A DNA stretch of 64,000 bases from Lasiosphaeris hirsuta (Eukaryota; Ascomycota; Sordariomycetes; Sordariales; Lasiosphaeriaceae), in the NCBI GenBank assembly GCA_030549175.1, contig JAUKUA010000001.1, positions 2,108,001-2,172,000 on the forward strand, written 5' to 3'. This document shows, one piece after another, positions 15,673 to 28,066 of the stretch (positions are counted from its first letter, which is position 1; each line of letters begins with the position of its first letter). Position numbers and translations under genes: made by a program. The notes below the pieces were generated by a model. The model was not told the origin of the DNA. It worked only from the letters and a program-made list of their open reading frames with translations, and ran no database searches.

Positions 15673-17045
15673 CTAGCGCTTCTTGCCCTTCTGTGTCAAC
15701 TTGCGGAATGCCTCCATGCCGGCCGACCCAATAGGCCTGTGGTCGGGGCCGCGGGCACCCGCATCGAAAGTGCTTCGCGGGGCGATGCTGTAGCTGGCTG
15801 GGAGACCAGCGGGTCTGGCACGGTTGGTATTGACGGGGTCGGGGGCGAGCATGCGCTCACGCTCGAGCTCATAGGCGGTTTTGCCGGCAGGGCGTTGGGT
15901 CAGGGTCAACTGCGAGCCGCTGACTGCCGCCTCCTGACGTTGAGCGAGCTTTGCGGCGCTGTTTTTATCGTGTTAGCGAGTTTCCGCAGCACGGAATGAA
16001 ATAGTAGGCAAAACATACTTGTAGTCAAAATCGCGGGACTCGACGTGGCGTTTCTTGTAGTCGTCAGTCCGCTTCAGGATGGGACGACTCCACTCTCCGA
16101 GCAAGCGCTCTGCAATGCGCTTGATACCGGCCTCTGGGCGCTTGCTACGGGTGTAGAAAAGGACAACCTTGCCGATACCGCTGCTGAGCAGCGAGTCCTT
16201 GTTGATGGGGAGTTTTGCAAGGGCAGTAAAAATGTCGCGCTGAATGCTGTATGCGGGCAAACTACCGTCGTTCAAAGGCTCGAGAAAGTACTTGATTGAC
16301 TGGAGGAAGTTGGTTTCAGGGTCGAGGACTGAGTCTTGGATCGCTGTACGGTTGAGCAGCGCGGTAACCTGGGGCAGGAGCTTCAGCTTGTGAACGGCAG
16401 GCTGGCCCTTCTCGCGGGCTTCATTGTCGGCCACGCAGGCCTTCTCCATCGCAACCTTGAGCGTTGCAATTTGCTCGTCGATCTCGTCTTCAAGGTCCTA
16501 GACATTTTGTCAGTGCCTTGCTATCATTAAGGAAAAGCCTACGCGGTACACACAATATCATCCTTCTTCCTTCTCCGCTTGCCGGGGTTCTTCACAGCGG
16601 CATCCATCGCTCTATCGAGAGCGCGCTGCCTTCGCTCCTCTGGTGTTAGATTCTCCTCAGCATCATGCTCCTTCTGAGCAGCTTCTTTCCTCGCGGCGCG
16701 GCGATCTTCACCATCGGTACGCGACTTTCTGGGCCGGCGCTGGCGCTCGTCACCATCGTCCATGTCGGCGTCGTCATCACCCCGGGCCCGCTTCTTCGGC
16801 CGCCGTCCTTCTTTTGGCTTCTTTGTAGCCGCCTCGCCATCTGGCCGCTTTCTCTTCGCCGCCTTCAAAGTTTTCGCAACGTTCTCATCGATGTCGACGG
16901 GTCTGTCGTCAGTGGCAGGGTCGTAGTCGTCGAACTGGTCTTCGTCGATTTCGGAGAGGAGATCGGAGTCCTTGTCTGAAGCGTCGCCATCGTCGTCGAT
17001 GCGGCGGCGTGTGGGCTCAGCGGCCGGGGAGTCGGCGTCAGACAT
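15673..17045 (-). CDS. IWS1: Transcription elongation factor IWS1/Spn1
   Basis: Three exons, in coding order 17045-16554, 16497-16019 and 15958-15673, give 418 residues. IWS1/Spn1 binds Spt6 and RNA polymerase II and acts in elongation, chromatin and mRNA export in the nucleus. The N-terminal third is acidic and then basic and disordered, with LLSEIDEDQFDDYDP resembling the Spt6-binding segment and several KKRARGDDDADMDD-type blocks. From about residue 190 the conserved TFIIS-N-like helical domain follows: LKLLPQVTALLNR, FLQSIKYFLEPLNDGSLPAY, LPINKDSLLSSGIGKVV, then LLGEWSRPILKRTDDYKKRH. The C-terminus ends FRKLTQKGKKR. The start is the ATG at 17045, because the upstream in-frame codons are not family-like. 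It shares a divergent promoter with the Brl1-like gene. Confidence 0.94.
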
Positions 17046-17587
17046 GGTGATGTTGTGACAGCCGTGTGCGGAAAGCTGGCGGGTGTGATGACAAGGAGGC
17101 CAAAGACGTGTTGTTTGCAAATTCTTTGGGGTGCGGATTTCTAAGCTGCAGAAGGAGGGCTAGAACTATCGCAGCAAGGTTCCCCAAAAATCGGGAATGA
17201 CGAAGATGGCGCTGGTTGATCGGGGACCAAGGCGTGTTGGTTTGCGTTTGAGGCCAACCTTGTTCGCATCAAGACAATTCGAGCCTCTAGTCGACAAAGC
17301 GGGAAGGCGGTTGGTTCGTGCATAACTCCCACTTATTAATTAGCCGTAGATTCCCCGCCACTCACCCGAGTTCTGCCCCATATTTTTCTGCGAAACAGGA
17401 TAACTGGTGTTTACTTGGGGGCGGTTGCCACCGACGACGCTACCGTGCCGCTGCGCAGACTCCACGGGCCAAGAAAGACTCTGAAGAGCGGCCTCCCTTG
17501 CAATCGCGAGCGCTGTTTTGTAACACCTGTTGTGACCACGCCATCGCTATTTTGCTCAAGAAACCGCCGTAACAAGATAACTTCGCG
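17046..17587. promoter_or_regulatory. Shared divergent promoter region (IWS1 / Brl1-like)
   Basis: These 542 bases separate two divergent starts (17045 minus, 17588 plus). I see no convincing TATA box, as expected for housekeeping genes. Confidence 0.5.
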
Positions 17588-19308
17588 ATGAATCGCCGAA
17601 CCTTCGAGGGTCCTATGGACTGGGAGTACCAGAATGAACCGCCTGTGGACTTGTCAAGTCCATTCGCAAAAATATCCCAGAGACCGATGCGTAAGTTGGT
17701 TTTGCCTTCTCCCACCTCCTCGTGCCTGCGCATCGGTGTTGGGGCATCTCAACATAGTGTCTCTTCACTGGTACAGAATCATAATCGCACATCTACCCAT
17801 GCCGCGCCTTGCGAGTCCTCGGTCGCGCGACCAGCAGCCAACCCCATCGTCGTCTCGCGCGCACGCTTTGTGTTTCCATAATTGCCTCTGCTGACAAGGC
17901 GCCGTTTCCTATAGCATCATTCAATTCTCCCTCCAAGCTTGGCTCGGGTGCCACGAATACATTTGGTGCCAGCAACATATCACGAACTTCGCCGTTCAAG
18001 CAAACCGAATTTTCACCCCCAGCCCGCTCCTTCTTCAACCCTCACATCAACAAACCTTCGGCTCCCGCATTCAGGAATCCTGCTTTCACGACTCCCCAGA
18101 AACGAGTCGATGAGCTTGCATTCTCAGAATACTCAGGTGCCGAGTCGAGCCCAGCATTGACAGATACGTCCGAGATGCCGCCAGAGACCCCCGACCATGA
18201 CGACGACTTCGGAAAGATGACAATTACCCCGCATACTGCCAGCAAGGCGCTTTTCTCAAAGAACATGATCCGAAGTCGCACTCCCGGCAGGGGTGATATC
18301 CCAAGAGTAACTAGGGACAAAGTCAGGAAACGGAAGCGTTTGCAAGGAGACAAGGACGTCGGTAGTGTTCGGTCCCGATTGCCCCATGGCTCAGACGACT
18401 CGGATAGCGACTGGGAGGTGGACTCAAAGTCTGGTGCTAGGAAATCTGGAAAGGGCAAGGCAGCCAGCCGTGGATGGCTCAGCAGCTTCCTGGCTGCAGT
18501 CAGTGACCATCCGAGTGCGCCAGCAATTCTATCCAAGTGGCTGCAGCTTGGTGTCAATCTCGTCTTCATGTCAGTTGTGCTTTGTGGCATGTTGGCTATC
18601 GTCTTCCAGATACGGTCCGACTTGTCCAGCGCAAATGAGAAGGCCAGGGCGGAGCTAGCCCAGCAGATGTCCCTCTGCAGCGAGAACTACATCAGGAACC
18701 AATGCGCCCCGAAGGCGAACCGAGTCCCGGCTCTGGACAGGCAGTGCAATGAGTGGGAGGCTTGCATGAATCAGGATCCGGCGGCAATCATGAAGGTTCA
18801 AGTCTCGATCCGAAACATGGGTAGCGTCTTGAACGAGTTTACCGATATCGTGACTTTCAAGACTTGGGTAAGTGTCATTATTATCTACCTTGACATGCAC
18901 TAGCAAGCTAACCAAATACTCAAGGGCTTCATCCTATCTATCGTCATGGTCGCAATTGTTGGCGCCAACATCGGCTTCGGGTTCTTGCGCGAATCGGCAC
19001 TCCCCCACCCGGCCAGACCAGAGGCGCCGCTGCACTCGCAGGCAGCAAACTTCCCGATGCTTGGAGCACCGCAACACCGACACGACCCGAATCAGGCGTA
19101 CATATGGGCTCCTATCAGCGAGACCCCTCGGCATATCCGACGTAACCTGCTGGCGGATGATGCTACTGACACCGACAACTCGCCCGAGGTGATGAAGGCT
19201 ATCATGCCGCCGCAGACGCCATCGGGGCGGAGAAGTCCCAGCAAGGGAGAGAGGGAGAGGGGGCGAAGTCCATCGAAGACGTCGCGGAGTCCCAGTAAGG
19301 GGTGGTAA
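17588..19308 (+). CDS. BRL1: Brl1/Brr6-type nuclear envelope protein
   Basis: Three exons, 17588-17690, 17915-18867 and 18925-19308, code 479 residues. Brl1/Brr6 proteins span the inner nuclear membrane and help nuclear pore assembly and lipid homeostasis. The N-terminus MNRRTFEGPMDWEYQN is typical. A disordered stretch follows, then the conserved domain: GWLSSFLAAVSDHPSAP, a first membrane helix about 243-265 (WLQLGVNLVFMSVVLCGML), a lumenal segment with four cysteines (LCSENYIRNQC and RQCNEWEACM) that form the family's disulfides, and a second helix about 353-372 (ILSIVMVAIVGANIGFGF). The tail has SPSKG-type Ser/Pro repeats. The first intron is 224 nt; its acceptor at 17914 is the only one that restores the frame. 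Whether it is Brl1 or Brr6 is unresolved, since filamentous fungi often have a single gene. Confidence 0.9.
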
Positions 19309-21776
19309 ATTGGATAAATTTTCTTTGACTTGGTCTGGGCTCGGCTCTGTGGATATCCCTTGTTGTACAAAACTTTGGTGGAGGAACGGAAAATGGGGTT
19401 GGGTTGTGTTGTAGTGTTGTAAATATGTCACCAACCCCTGATGCGCTGAAAACCAGCCACCGGTGGGAAGGTTTTAGATTCGGTTGGCGGATGAGATGGC
19501 GTTAGCGTGCATGTGGGTGATACACCTACGGATTATTTACTTTACGTTTTTGTTCTTCAAAACTATGACTATGAGCCTTGTGGCGGCCATGTGTCCCGAT
19601 GACGGGCGGATATTAGTCTCGCAAGTTTATTCAGTCTATTTCATTAGACGCTTTCTTGGGTTTGGCCTGCCTATGCTATGCGCGCGATGATGGTGGGAAG
19701 CGTTGTGATGGGACCCTGACCAGGGCCGAGATGCGGTGAAGATGCTTCTAGGGTCCAGATCTGCCTTACATGCGCGCGTGCCGTGAGGACGACGGGCCGA
19801 GGATTCAATTAGGAGGTCGAGTGGTGACAAAAAGAAAGAAGCATGAAATGGGGGTACGAGATGGAGGCACGAAATGGAAGAAACAGCCAATCCAAGATGA
19901 ATTCACATTCCATGACGGCTGAAAAGTACAGAGCACGATTGGGACAGTATGCATGGTGATCGTATGAGACGGCCGCAGTCGTGGCCATGGCGGTTACCAT
20001 ATCGGCGTTAGCTTGATGACAAAAAGTTTGTTTAGCCAACGTTGAAGTCCGACTGTGTGATGTCGACAGCCGGAGAGAGGATGATGATACGCTGGAATAC
20101 ATCAACATCGATCCAATGGGTTGCGGGTCGGAACGAGGACGGCCCCCCCGGGACACCCGAGACTTCTCCAGCTTTGGCGGATGCATAGGAACCCGATTTG
20201 CCCGCGTTCCAGAGCCCGTGAGCCCCAAAGGCGTCCCGCTTTCAGCGTGGCGACTCGCGAGGGAAAAAAGGGGGCAGTGAACAAAACAGGCGATGCTGAC
20301 TGGCGGATATGCAGCCTGCTCTCTGGAAAGGAGCAAGAGAGGGTTGCAGCTTGTCAAATTTGACATGCAGCCTCATCTTGCACCGTCTACCGGCTTGACC
20401 CTCTCACTGGCTGGGTCTTGTCCATGGGAACCGGTTTGCCGGCTTTCCTAATGACCCTCGATCCCGGGCGTTTCGGTGCAATTGGAGCCCGGCGCACCTA
20501 GTGTACTGCCGGTAGGCATGTCGCCTGTAGGTAGAGATGCAGTGGATGCTCTGATCGGTTGGTGAGCTTCAGAGAGGAACGGAAATCGGCCCAACGAGGA
20601 CTTGGTAGAGTTGGGAGTGCCAGCAGTACAACCGTGGTTAGATTGCGTTGGTTCACAGATGCCATCAGTGTTTTCAAACATGGAATTTCAAATGTCGATG
20701 AGAGAATGTGGGGTGTCTGCTCATTCAGCAGGTTTTCCTTGTGAAAGAGCAGCAAATGGAACAGGCAGGGGCGAAGCTAGTGGTGCGCTCTCAGAGGCAG
20801 ATGAGGCCTAGGCCATAAAGTGGCCTGTGCGGCGGCCCGGGGGGGGGGGGGGGTCAACTGCCTCCCCGCATCCCGCAATGGATTGGCTCTGGCTTTCCAA
20901 CCACGCCGTCGAGCCGCACATGGAAGTCCACTGGACGGGCACCTTCAGGGGCCCCAGACCAGCAGCAAAACTAGGTAGTCACCGAGTGCCATCGAACATT
21001 CTACCTGAGTCTCCATCAGACTTCATCCATCAACACGCCATGGTTCGAGTACCGCTGCCCAGTTTGTGCCATCACGCCACGCTGCACCAGGCAGCGGAAA
21101 GCAACCCGACTACTGCATGCATGCGCTCCTCAGCTTCCATGGGTGGGCCCGTGAATCTGGACCTCGCATTTCACCATTTCATTTTGGAGTTTGGGGGGGT
21201 CGCAGCCATTGAACAGCCAGTTGAAGCAGCTGGAATCGACCCGATATGCTGGCAGCGTAGAAACGCGACACCACCATCCCATTATCGCCGTCCTGCAGAC
21301 TGTCCAAAGAATCCATCCCATCCAACATCGCAACTTCTGATCCAGCTCTCAGATTCTTGCCGCGTCTGGCCGTGTTTCTGTTCGTCTACACTCCTTTGAT
21401 CTCTTCGATTGATTATTTAAGGGCCCCACCCCGCAGTTCAGAAAAGTCACAGCTTTCGGTCTGGCCGCCACCATTTCGCTGGTTTCAAAAGGACTGCACG
21501 TTAATCGCCAATTCCGTCTCCACTGCCTCTGCGTGTCTATCGCACTTTGGCATTTTTGGAATTCAGCATCCGAACCTCGCACCTGGCTCGGGTGTCTTCC
21601 CACTTGAGCCCGACAGCGATTCCGAGTGCGCGATCGACTCCTTTACTTCTGTGTCGCCAACGCCGGGCGATTTGATCTAACGTATTTCCAAGCATGTTAG
21701 CGCAGACTGACCGAATCCTTCCTCGAGTCGATCGCGTAGGTTGAGTAAGCCTAACGTGAGCGCCAAACTGCGAGCT
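19309..21776. other. Intergenic stretch
   Basis: About 2.5 kb without a recognised gene. It holds a G15 run at 20839-20853 and, from about 21350, a CT-rich leader for the Zn2Cys6 gene. Minus-strand open frames near 19809-20366 carry no familiar motif. Confidence 0.5.
20839..20853 (+). repeat. G15 homopolymer
   Basis: Fifteen consecutive G about 920 bases upstream of the Zn2Cys6 transcription factor start. Confidence 0.9.
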
Positions 21777-24511
21777 ATGGACCCAATGGAGGAGGACACG
21801 CTGAGCGGGGGTCGTAGCCATCCTCTGCCGCCACCTCCGCTGTCCACCTCAGGAGCCGGCAGCAGGCACCATGTGTCCACTCCAGGCCCGTCATCTTCCT
21901 CGGCAGCCTCAGTACCGGGCAACTCGGTGGCCGGCGCACAGGGCGTTTCCAAAAGACGTCGGGGCCTGGGCATCGTGACACCGAACGCGTGCACCGAGTG
22001 CCGTAAGAAACGCGCAAAGGTGTGTGTGCGCGCTGGGCTTGTTCGTTTCATAGCAAAGGCTAACTGCTTCCGTCTCTTGCTGCGCAGTGCGACGGACAAA
22101 AGCCCTGCAGCAGGTGCAAAGCGCAAAAAGATATCGAGTGCGTCTACGAAGTTCCTGTCCGTCAGAGTAAAGAAACCCTGCGACACGAAATCGATCAGCT
22201 CCGCCGCCAACAGCGCAATAATGAACAAGTCCTCGCCGCCATTGTCCGCCCGGAACTCTGGGAGGATGTTTTGTCGCGCCTTCGAAGCGGCCAGAGTGTT
22301 GAGACTATATCGGAATGGCTCGCGGGAGCGGGCGGTGCCGGCCCTGCAATCGGGCTCCCTGTCGGGCCTGGGCCAGGGGGAAATACCGCTGCCCTAGCCA
22401 ACTTCACAAGCGGCGCGCCCGGTACCTACGGCGGAACTATGGCCCAAGCATTGAGTGCCGTCAGCCCGGTTTCAAGCCAACATCCGCACAGTATGCGACT
22501 AGAGACCGACCAGCAAAGTCCTTGGGGCGGCCCCTTCTCTTCCCAAAGTCAGACCACCGCCCGGAGCGATTCGCACCCAGACATTATGAACTGGAGCTCA
22601 GAAACGATAAGGGGTCCTCAGCAGTCTCGGGTGGGCTCTTGGGTTGAGAGTCAGGGAAGCTCCTCGGACGGCCAGAGATTTCGCGGTCTCGACCAGGTAT
22701 TGACTCCTGAGATTTCTGAAATGAGAGTCTCGCCGGCGACATGGACGACAATCACCTCCGACGGGGGACTGGTTCGACATCTTTTAGCGCTTTATTTCTG
22801 CTGGGAGTATCCTACTTTTGCTTCCTTGAGCAAAGAGCACTTTCTTAAGGACTTCTTCGAGGGCCGTACCCGGTTCTGCTCATCCATTCTCGTGAACGCC
22901 TTGCTAGCGTTGGGCTGCCGCTTCTCAAGTCAACCGGCCACGCGTGCCAACCCGAATGATCCATATACTTCCGGAGACCACTTCTTCAAGGAGTGCCAGC
23001 GGTTGTTCTACCAGGAGGAAGACCACCACACACTGACCACCATTCAGGCCCTGGGTATAATGTCCATCAGGGAAGCGAGTTGTGGTCGGGACTCGGAGAG
23101 TTGGTATTACGCTGGACAAAGCATCCGGTTGGCTATTGAGATGGGACTGCATCAGCTTCAAGACGACGGGAGGGACGACGACGAGAGCGCGGTGCAAGCC
23201 GCCACCTTTTGGGGCGCATTTGCTTTGGACCAGTAAACACTCCTTTATCACATGTGTTTGTCTCGGTGCTAACATGAGCAGTGCATGGTCCTTGGCAACC
23301 GGCTCGCTTCCCCAGTGCTCCTGCTTCCCTCGTCTCCCACCGAAACCTGCCATCATTGATGATATCGAGGCGTCGTTCTGGATTCCCTACACGGATGACG
23401 GTAAGGGAACTTCACGCCTTGCATCGGCCCTGGAGGGAAGGCTAAGCCAAATACCAGGGGCACGCCTCCAACCGTCCTGCGAACAGCCCTCGAATGTCCG
23501 GTCCGTATACAAGTGCTTTTGCGAGCTCAGTGAGCTCGTGCACCAGTCACTCTATATTCTCCATTCTCCGGGCAGGCCTCTTACAAGCAGAGACCTTCTC
23601 AATATCTATACGCAGTATTTAAATTGGTATGACAGGATTCCCGAAGTGCTGCGTTTAGGTCACAACTTTACCCCAGCCGTCTTATTCGCACAGTAAGTTG
23701 CGTGATCCATTCATGTGTTTTCCGTGTGGCGAGTCCTCTAACGCTTTGCAGCATGTATTACCATTTTGCCATCCTTCTCCTCTTCCGGCCCCTTATCAAG
23801 CTTCGAATCATTGGGTCAAGCATTTCACCACGTGATGTGTGCTCGCAGGCGGCCGATGCTATATCCGGCCTCCTGCGTTCGTACTCGCAGCTCTACACCT
23901 TGAGGCGCACGCCTTCTTTTGTACCGTACTTTGTGCTCACCTCGTCAATTATGCACCTTGCCATTGGAGCAACAGTCTCCGGCCCTCCGCATTCTGCTAG
24001 GGGAAGCGAATCGGCACAGGGTGGGCAGTCACCGCAACCTCGGGGTCTGAAGATTGACCCTCGCGTTACCGAAGCCATCAGCCGCGGCATCGCGGACTTA
24101 ACAGAAATGGCACCCTGTCATTTCTTCGCCGAACAAGCCCTCAACATCCTCCGCTTCCTCGCCAAAAAGTGGAATATCGAGGTTGACATAAATCAGCCAG
24201 CCGAGGACGGGCAACTACAGGAAGAGCGTGGGGGGCCCGAGAGAGCTGATTTCAATCAGTCTACGCGGCCAGTGACTAGCAGCCTCAACTTCTTTTCACC
24301 AAATGTTACCGATGCTGACTTCAACTGCTCCTGGGGCGAAAGCACCAAGGCAGGACTTGGCGCCGACTCACAGACGGGACCAAGACCTGGGAACCTTGCA
24401 CAAATGGCCAACGCATTGGAAAATCCCTTGTTTTGGCCCTTCCCAATGCAAGGCCGTCCCATGTTGCCAACTGGCCCAGAGCTGGAGAAAGCAGGCTTCG
24501 AGCTGATCTAG
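21777..24511 (+). CDS. Zn2Cys6 transcription factor with fungal middle homology domain
   Basis: Four exons, 21777-22019, 22088-23232, 23282-23692 and 23752-24511, code 852 residues. The binuclear zinc cluster is at about 72-99: CTECRKKRAK, then CDGQKPCSRCKAQKDIEC, with the first intron cutting between the second and third Cys. A short dimerising helix follows (LRHEIDQLRRQQRNNEQVL). The fungal transcription-factor middle homology region runs about 260-620, with HLLALYFCWEYPTF, DPYTSGDHFFKECQRLFY, SWYYAGQSIRLAIEMGLHQ, HAWSLATGSLPQCS and YYHFAILLLFRPLIK. Relatives are often labelled nitrogen-assimilation regulator (nirA/nit-4-like), but the cluster differs from true NIT4, so I do not claim that role. 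It should be a nuclear regulator. The ATG at 21777 is the first in frame. No pathway neighbour is present to suggest targets. Confidence 0.88.
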
Positions 24512-26296
24512 CAATAATTGACAAATTGGATCAAGTTAGAGAAGGTAACCACGGACGCGACCGTGTCTCCTTTTTACTATCTTCACGACGGGCCCCTTCG
24601 AAGTCGCAAGGGGTTAGACGGGAGGACATACGGAATAAGATTTGGCGCGGAATGTGGCTGAAATTATACGAGGTGTAATCATTATTGGTGGACACGGCAC
24701 CTAATACCTAATGGGAAAGGGTGCCGGCAGCAACTTTCACTAAAGGCGACATATCGGCCGGAGTTTGGGGGAGAATGTGGTCCTCCCGTGCGACGTTTCT
24801 AGACGGCTGCATTAGGGCTTTTTACCGTCTAAGGGCCTGCTGTTGTCGTTTTGTTCGATACCCCCTTGCCTTGTTAGAGCATAGCTAGGAAACAAAAAGT
24901 GCCTTGTCCCTTGTCCGGGTTTTCCCACGCGACCCCCAAGCCATCTGTTGTTCAGAGTCTCCATGTGTAGCGTGTTGCTTCACAACTCGGCCCAAGGATC
25001 AGAGGTCGGTGCCTTTCATCTGCTACGCGGGCTCGAATAATGATATCGTGGATGATGCCAGTCAACCTTCCCATTAGACCCCCCCAGACAAACGCGGCGA
25101 CTCCGTGTCAGATGGATTTCCTCGATGCAGGCTTCCCACATGGGCGAGTCTAGGCCCGAAGCAGCGCGCCGTTACAGGGGTTGGAGAATACTCCAGGGCA
25201 AGCTGGCCCTGGCCCAGGCAAGTCAGCGAGGCTGATGCCCCTCAGGTCAATCACAGTCGGGTGTTGAAACAAGAAGACGCAGAGGAACACAGCCTCCGCG
25301 CGGCTTCTGGCGCGAAGCAGGGACCGATGCAGCGACTTCGCAGCCATGCAGCCGTGCAGTGCTGCAGCGCTGCTGTCAAAATTGGTTGGGCTCGTCCCAA
25401 TTCAGACTGGCGGCGCCTCGAAGAGGCCTGGGAGAGGAAGAAGCAACTCCCCTCAGCAGGCAGGCTCGAGGTGGGCTCGAGGTGCGGCGGTTCGTGAGGG
25501 CAGACCCGCGTTGACGGGCGGCGACAGGCAGTGATTGGACGCCACCATGCAGTCCGAGTGTTTCGAAACACCTGGACCAGCAGTGCGATGTTGTGGTGAT
25601 GCCCCTGGATTTGTTTCAGGTGTGACGGCCCCCCCCTCGGGCGCCCCAATGAGAAGCCCGGCCTGGGGATGTCCTCCCGTAAGTCTGCCCTACGATTGCC
25701 GCACCCTGCTTGTCTTCGTGCGGCCCAATGCCTCGACTGCTTTGGCGTGGTGTCTGTTGTGCAGTAGGAGGAGTTCGTGTGTCGGGTGTCTGGCATGGAG
25801 CATGGAGCCCTTGTCAATTGACGTGTTGCTGAAGATCAATGCTCCCGACACCACCTTTCGCACCTTTCACTGAGCATCCCTCGCTGCCCTCGCTCTCTCT
25901 CCGCGCCGTCTTTTCGTCAACTCTCCCGGTTTCTTGGTCCCCCAGGGCCATCCCCCAGGCCCCCCTCGACCGCCCCCCCCCCAGCCTCTGTCCCCTGTCG
26001 TTCTAGGCCTCGTGCAACCTATATCCTCGACTCGCTCCCGCATTGAGGAGGCCAGGCGCGCATTAACCTGACCACCCTCTCTCTGCTCCCGCGGATATCC
26101 AATTGGCGGCTGCTACTAATGATAATGGGATTGGTGTTTGGATGACAACTCAAGCTTTCTTTCTGACCTGATCCGCTTGCGTCGCCATTGCCGCTAGAAG
26201 CACGAGAAGGACATTGGAGGACGACGCGGACGAACAGGAAGGACAGGACGAAAAACAGGTCTTGACCGTCGGCCGCCGACCGCCGCCCGCCGCCTC
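24512..26296. other. Intergenic stretch
   Basis: No gene recognised in 1.8 kb. From about 25870 a very C/T-rich region, including a C10 run at 25973-25982, probably contains the promoter and 5' leader of the C2H2 gene. Confidence 0.5.
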
Positions 26297-26581
26297 ATGG
26301 ATCCCTTCTCCCGCAACCCACCGGCCGACACATTGGCCGCGGCTCGTCTCCATGTCCAGGCCCTCACCGAGTGCGGACTTCCGAGAGAGGCGCTTCTGCG
26401 CGCTCTGCTAGAAAACTATGGGCCACCTAGCGAAGGTAGGCGGTCGTCACAGGTGTCTCTCGCGTCGGGCCACCCAATTGACTCGGATGAACCAGGAGAA
26501 ACCACGCCGACGATGGAAACGGCCTTCGGCCAGCCGAGCCACCACCACCATCACCAGCAGCAACAACAACAACAACAACAA

Positions 26582-26626
<45 letters not shown>

Positions 26627-28066
26627 CATCATCATCAGTCAGTGCAAGGAAAGATGAACCAGGCCGCCTACAATGCCCGGCTATCCGTGTCGACAACGAG
26701 CTCGCGGTCATCTGGGAGGGCCAGCGTTATGTCTACAGCGACTTCGATGAGCTCCGTCTCGTCTCAGCACGACGGGATGGCGCCGTTCCCGCCGCCTCCG
26801 CCGCCCACGACGGCTGTCAAGAGTAGCAACCGGGGCACGTCCAAGCCGCAGGGTGCTTACTGGTGCACGTTTTGTGACGTTGCATTCCAGCGCAAGTTTG
26901 ACTGGAAGAGACACGAGGACGAGTTTCACGAACGCTACAAGCGGTATCCTTGCCCGAGCTGCAACCGCATCTTCTGGGGCGCCAACACGTTCAACCAGCA
27001 CCACAAGAACGCCCACGGGTGTACCACGTGTCCGCACGCCGACCGCGTCGTGCAGTATACCCAGCGTAAGCAAGCTTGGGCCTGCGGGTTTTGCGGAGGC
27101 TTTCTGGCGAGCCGAGACCGCTATTTCGACCATGTCGCCCGCCACTACGAGGACGGCTGCACCAAGGCGCACTGGAACCATTCCCTGGTTATCTACGGGC
27201 TACTGCACCAACCCATCATCACCCATGCCTGGAAGGAGCTCTTTCCGTCGCTATACGGCCACCTACCCCGAGACCAGCAGCCGGTGCTAGAATGGGATGT
27301 GAAGGCGACGGGGCACGCCCAGGGCTTCCTTGAAGGAGAGAGCCCGGGGAAGCTGCAGGACCTGCTCGAGTTTTTCAACGATGCCCGCGACGACCCACGA
27401 TTCCTGGCGCGCCTAGCCCACGACCAGGCCATCATCCGCTTCAGGCACGAGCTACCCGACTCGACTGCCCCAGCCACTCCGGCCCCTAGGCCGATTTCGG
27501 AACCACCCAAGCCCACCATGCCAAAACAGCTACCGGCGGTGAGCTCATCCAAACACCTGTCGGCGCCCCAGCCCCCCGTCGACATGTCCCAACAATACGA
27601 CAACCGGTCATTTCTGAAAAAGCAGCGGAGTTTAGCCCCGGCCCCGTCCGCCTTTCCCAGCTCCCACTTGCTGCGCTCGCAGTCGCAGCACCTCGAGCAA
27701 CACTCGCAGCACCTGCAGCACCAACCGCAAAGCAATAACCCATTTCTATCCTCGTTCCCGCAAACAATTATCGAAGCGCCAGAAACCGACCACCACCCCT
27801 TCTTCTCATTGCCAAGTACAGCCCACACAGGCAGCAGTCACATCCACCAAACCCACCATCACCTGTCTCACTCTCAATCTTCACATCACCATCACCATCA
27901 TCATCAACAACAACAACAACACCATTCTCTAACCGTCCCGACAACAATATCGGAAAGCCTCTTTGATGACTGGTCGTCCCTGACGACGACCGTCGTTGAC
28001 GAAGCAGCGTATAACGGATGGGACGGCGACACCAACATGGACCTGGCGAGTCCCGGTCACGGGTGA
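26297..28066 (+). CDS. C2H2 zinc-finger protein with polyQ and polyHis tracts
   Basis: A single exon of 589 residues. A short helical N-terminus (ALTECGLPREALLRALLENYG) precedes His-rich and Gln-rich tracts about residues 80-115 (encoded near 26540-26636), then a Ser-rich stretch and six prolines. Zinc-finger motifs follow: WCTFCDVAF...H...H near 189, YPCPSCNRIFWGANTFNQHH near 217, CTTCPHAD, and WACGFCGGFLASRDRYFDH near 258. A conserved helical stretch with HAWKELFPSLYGHL and GKLQDLLEFFNDARDDPRF comes next. The tail is disordered with a second His/Gln tract. It is probably a nuclear DNA-binding regulator, and its target is unknown. The trinucleotide tract is likely length-variable between isolates. 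Confidence 0.85.
26550..26636 (+). repeat. CAA/CAG/CAT trinucleotide repeat (polyQ)
   Basis: An in-frame CAGCAACAA...CAGCAG...CATCATCAT array inside the C2H2 gene codes a long glutamine run flanked by histidines. A shorter CAC/CAT/CAA array recurs at about 27885-27922. Confidence 0.95.
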
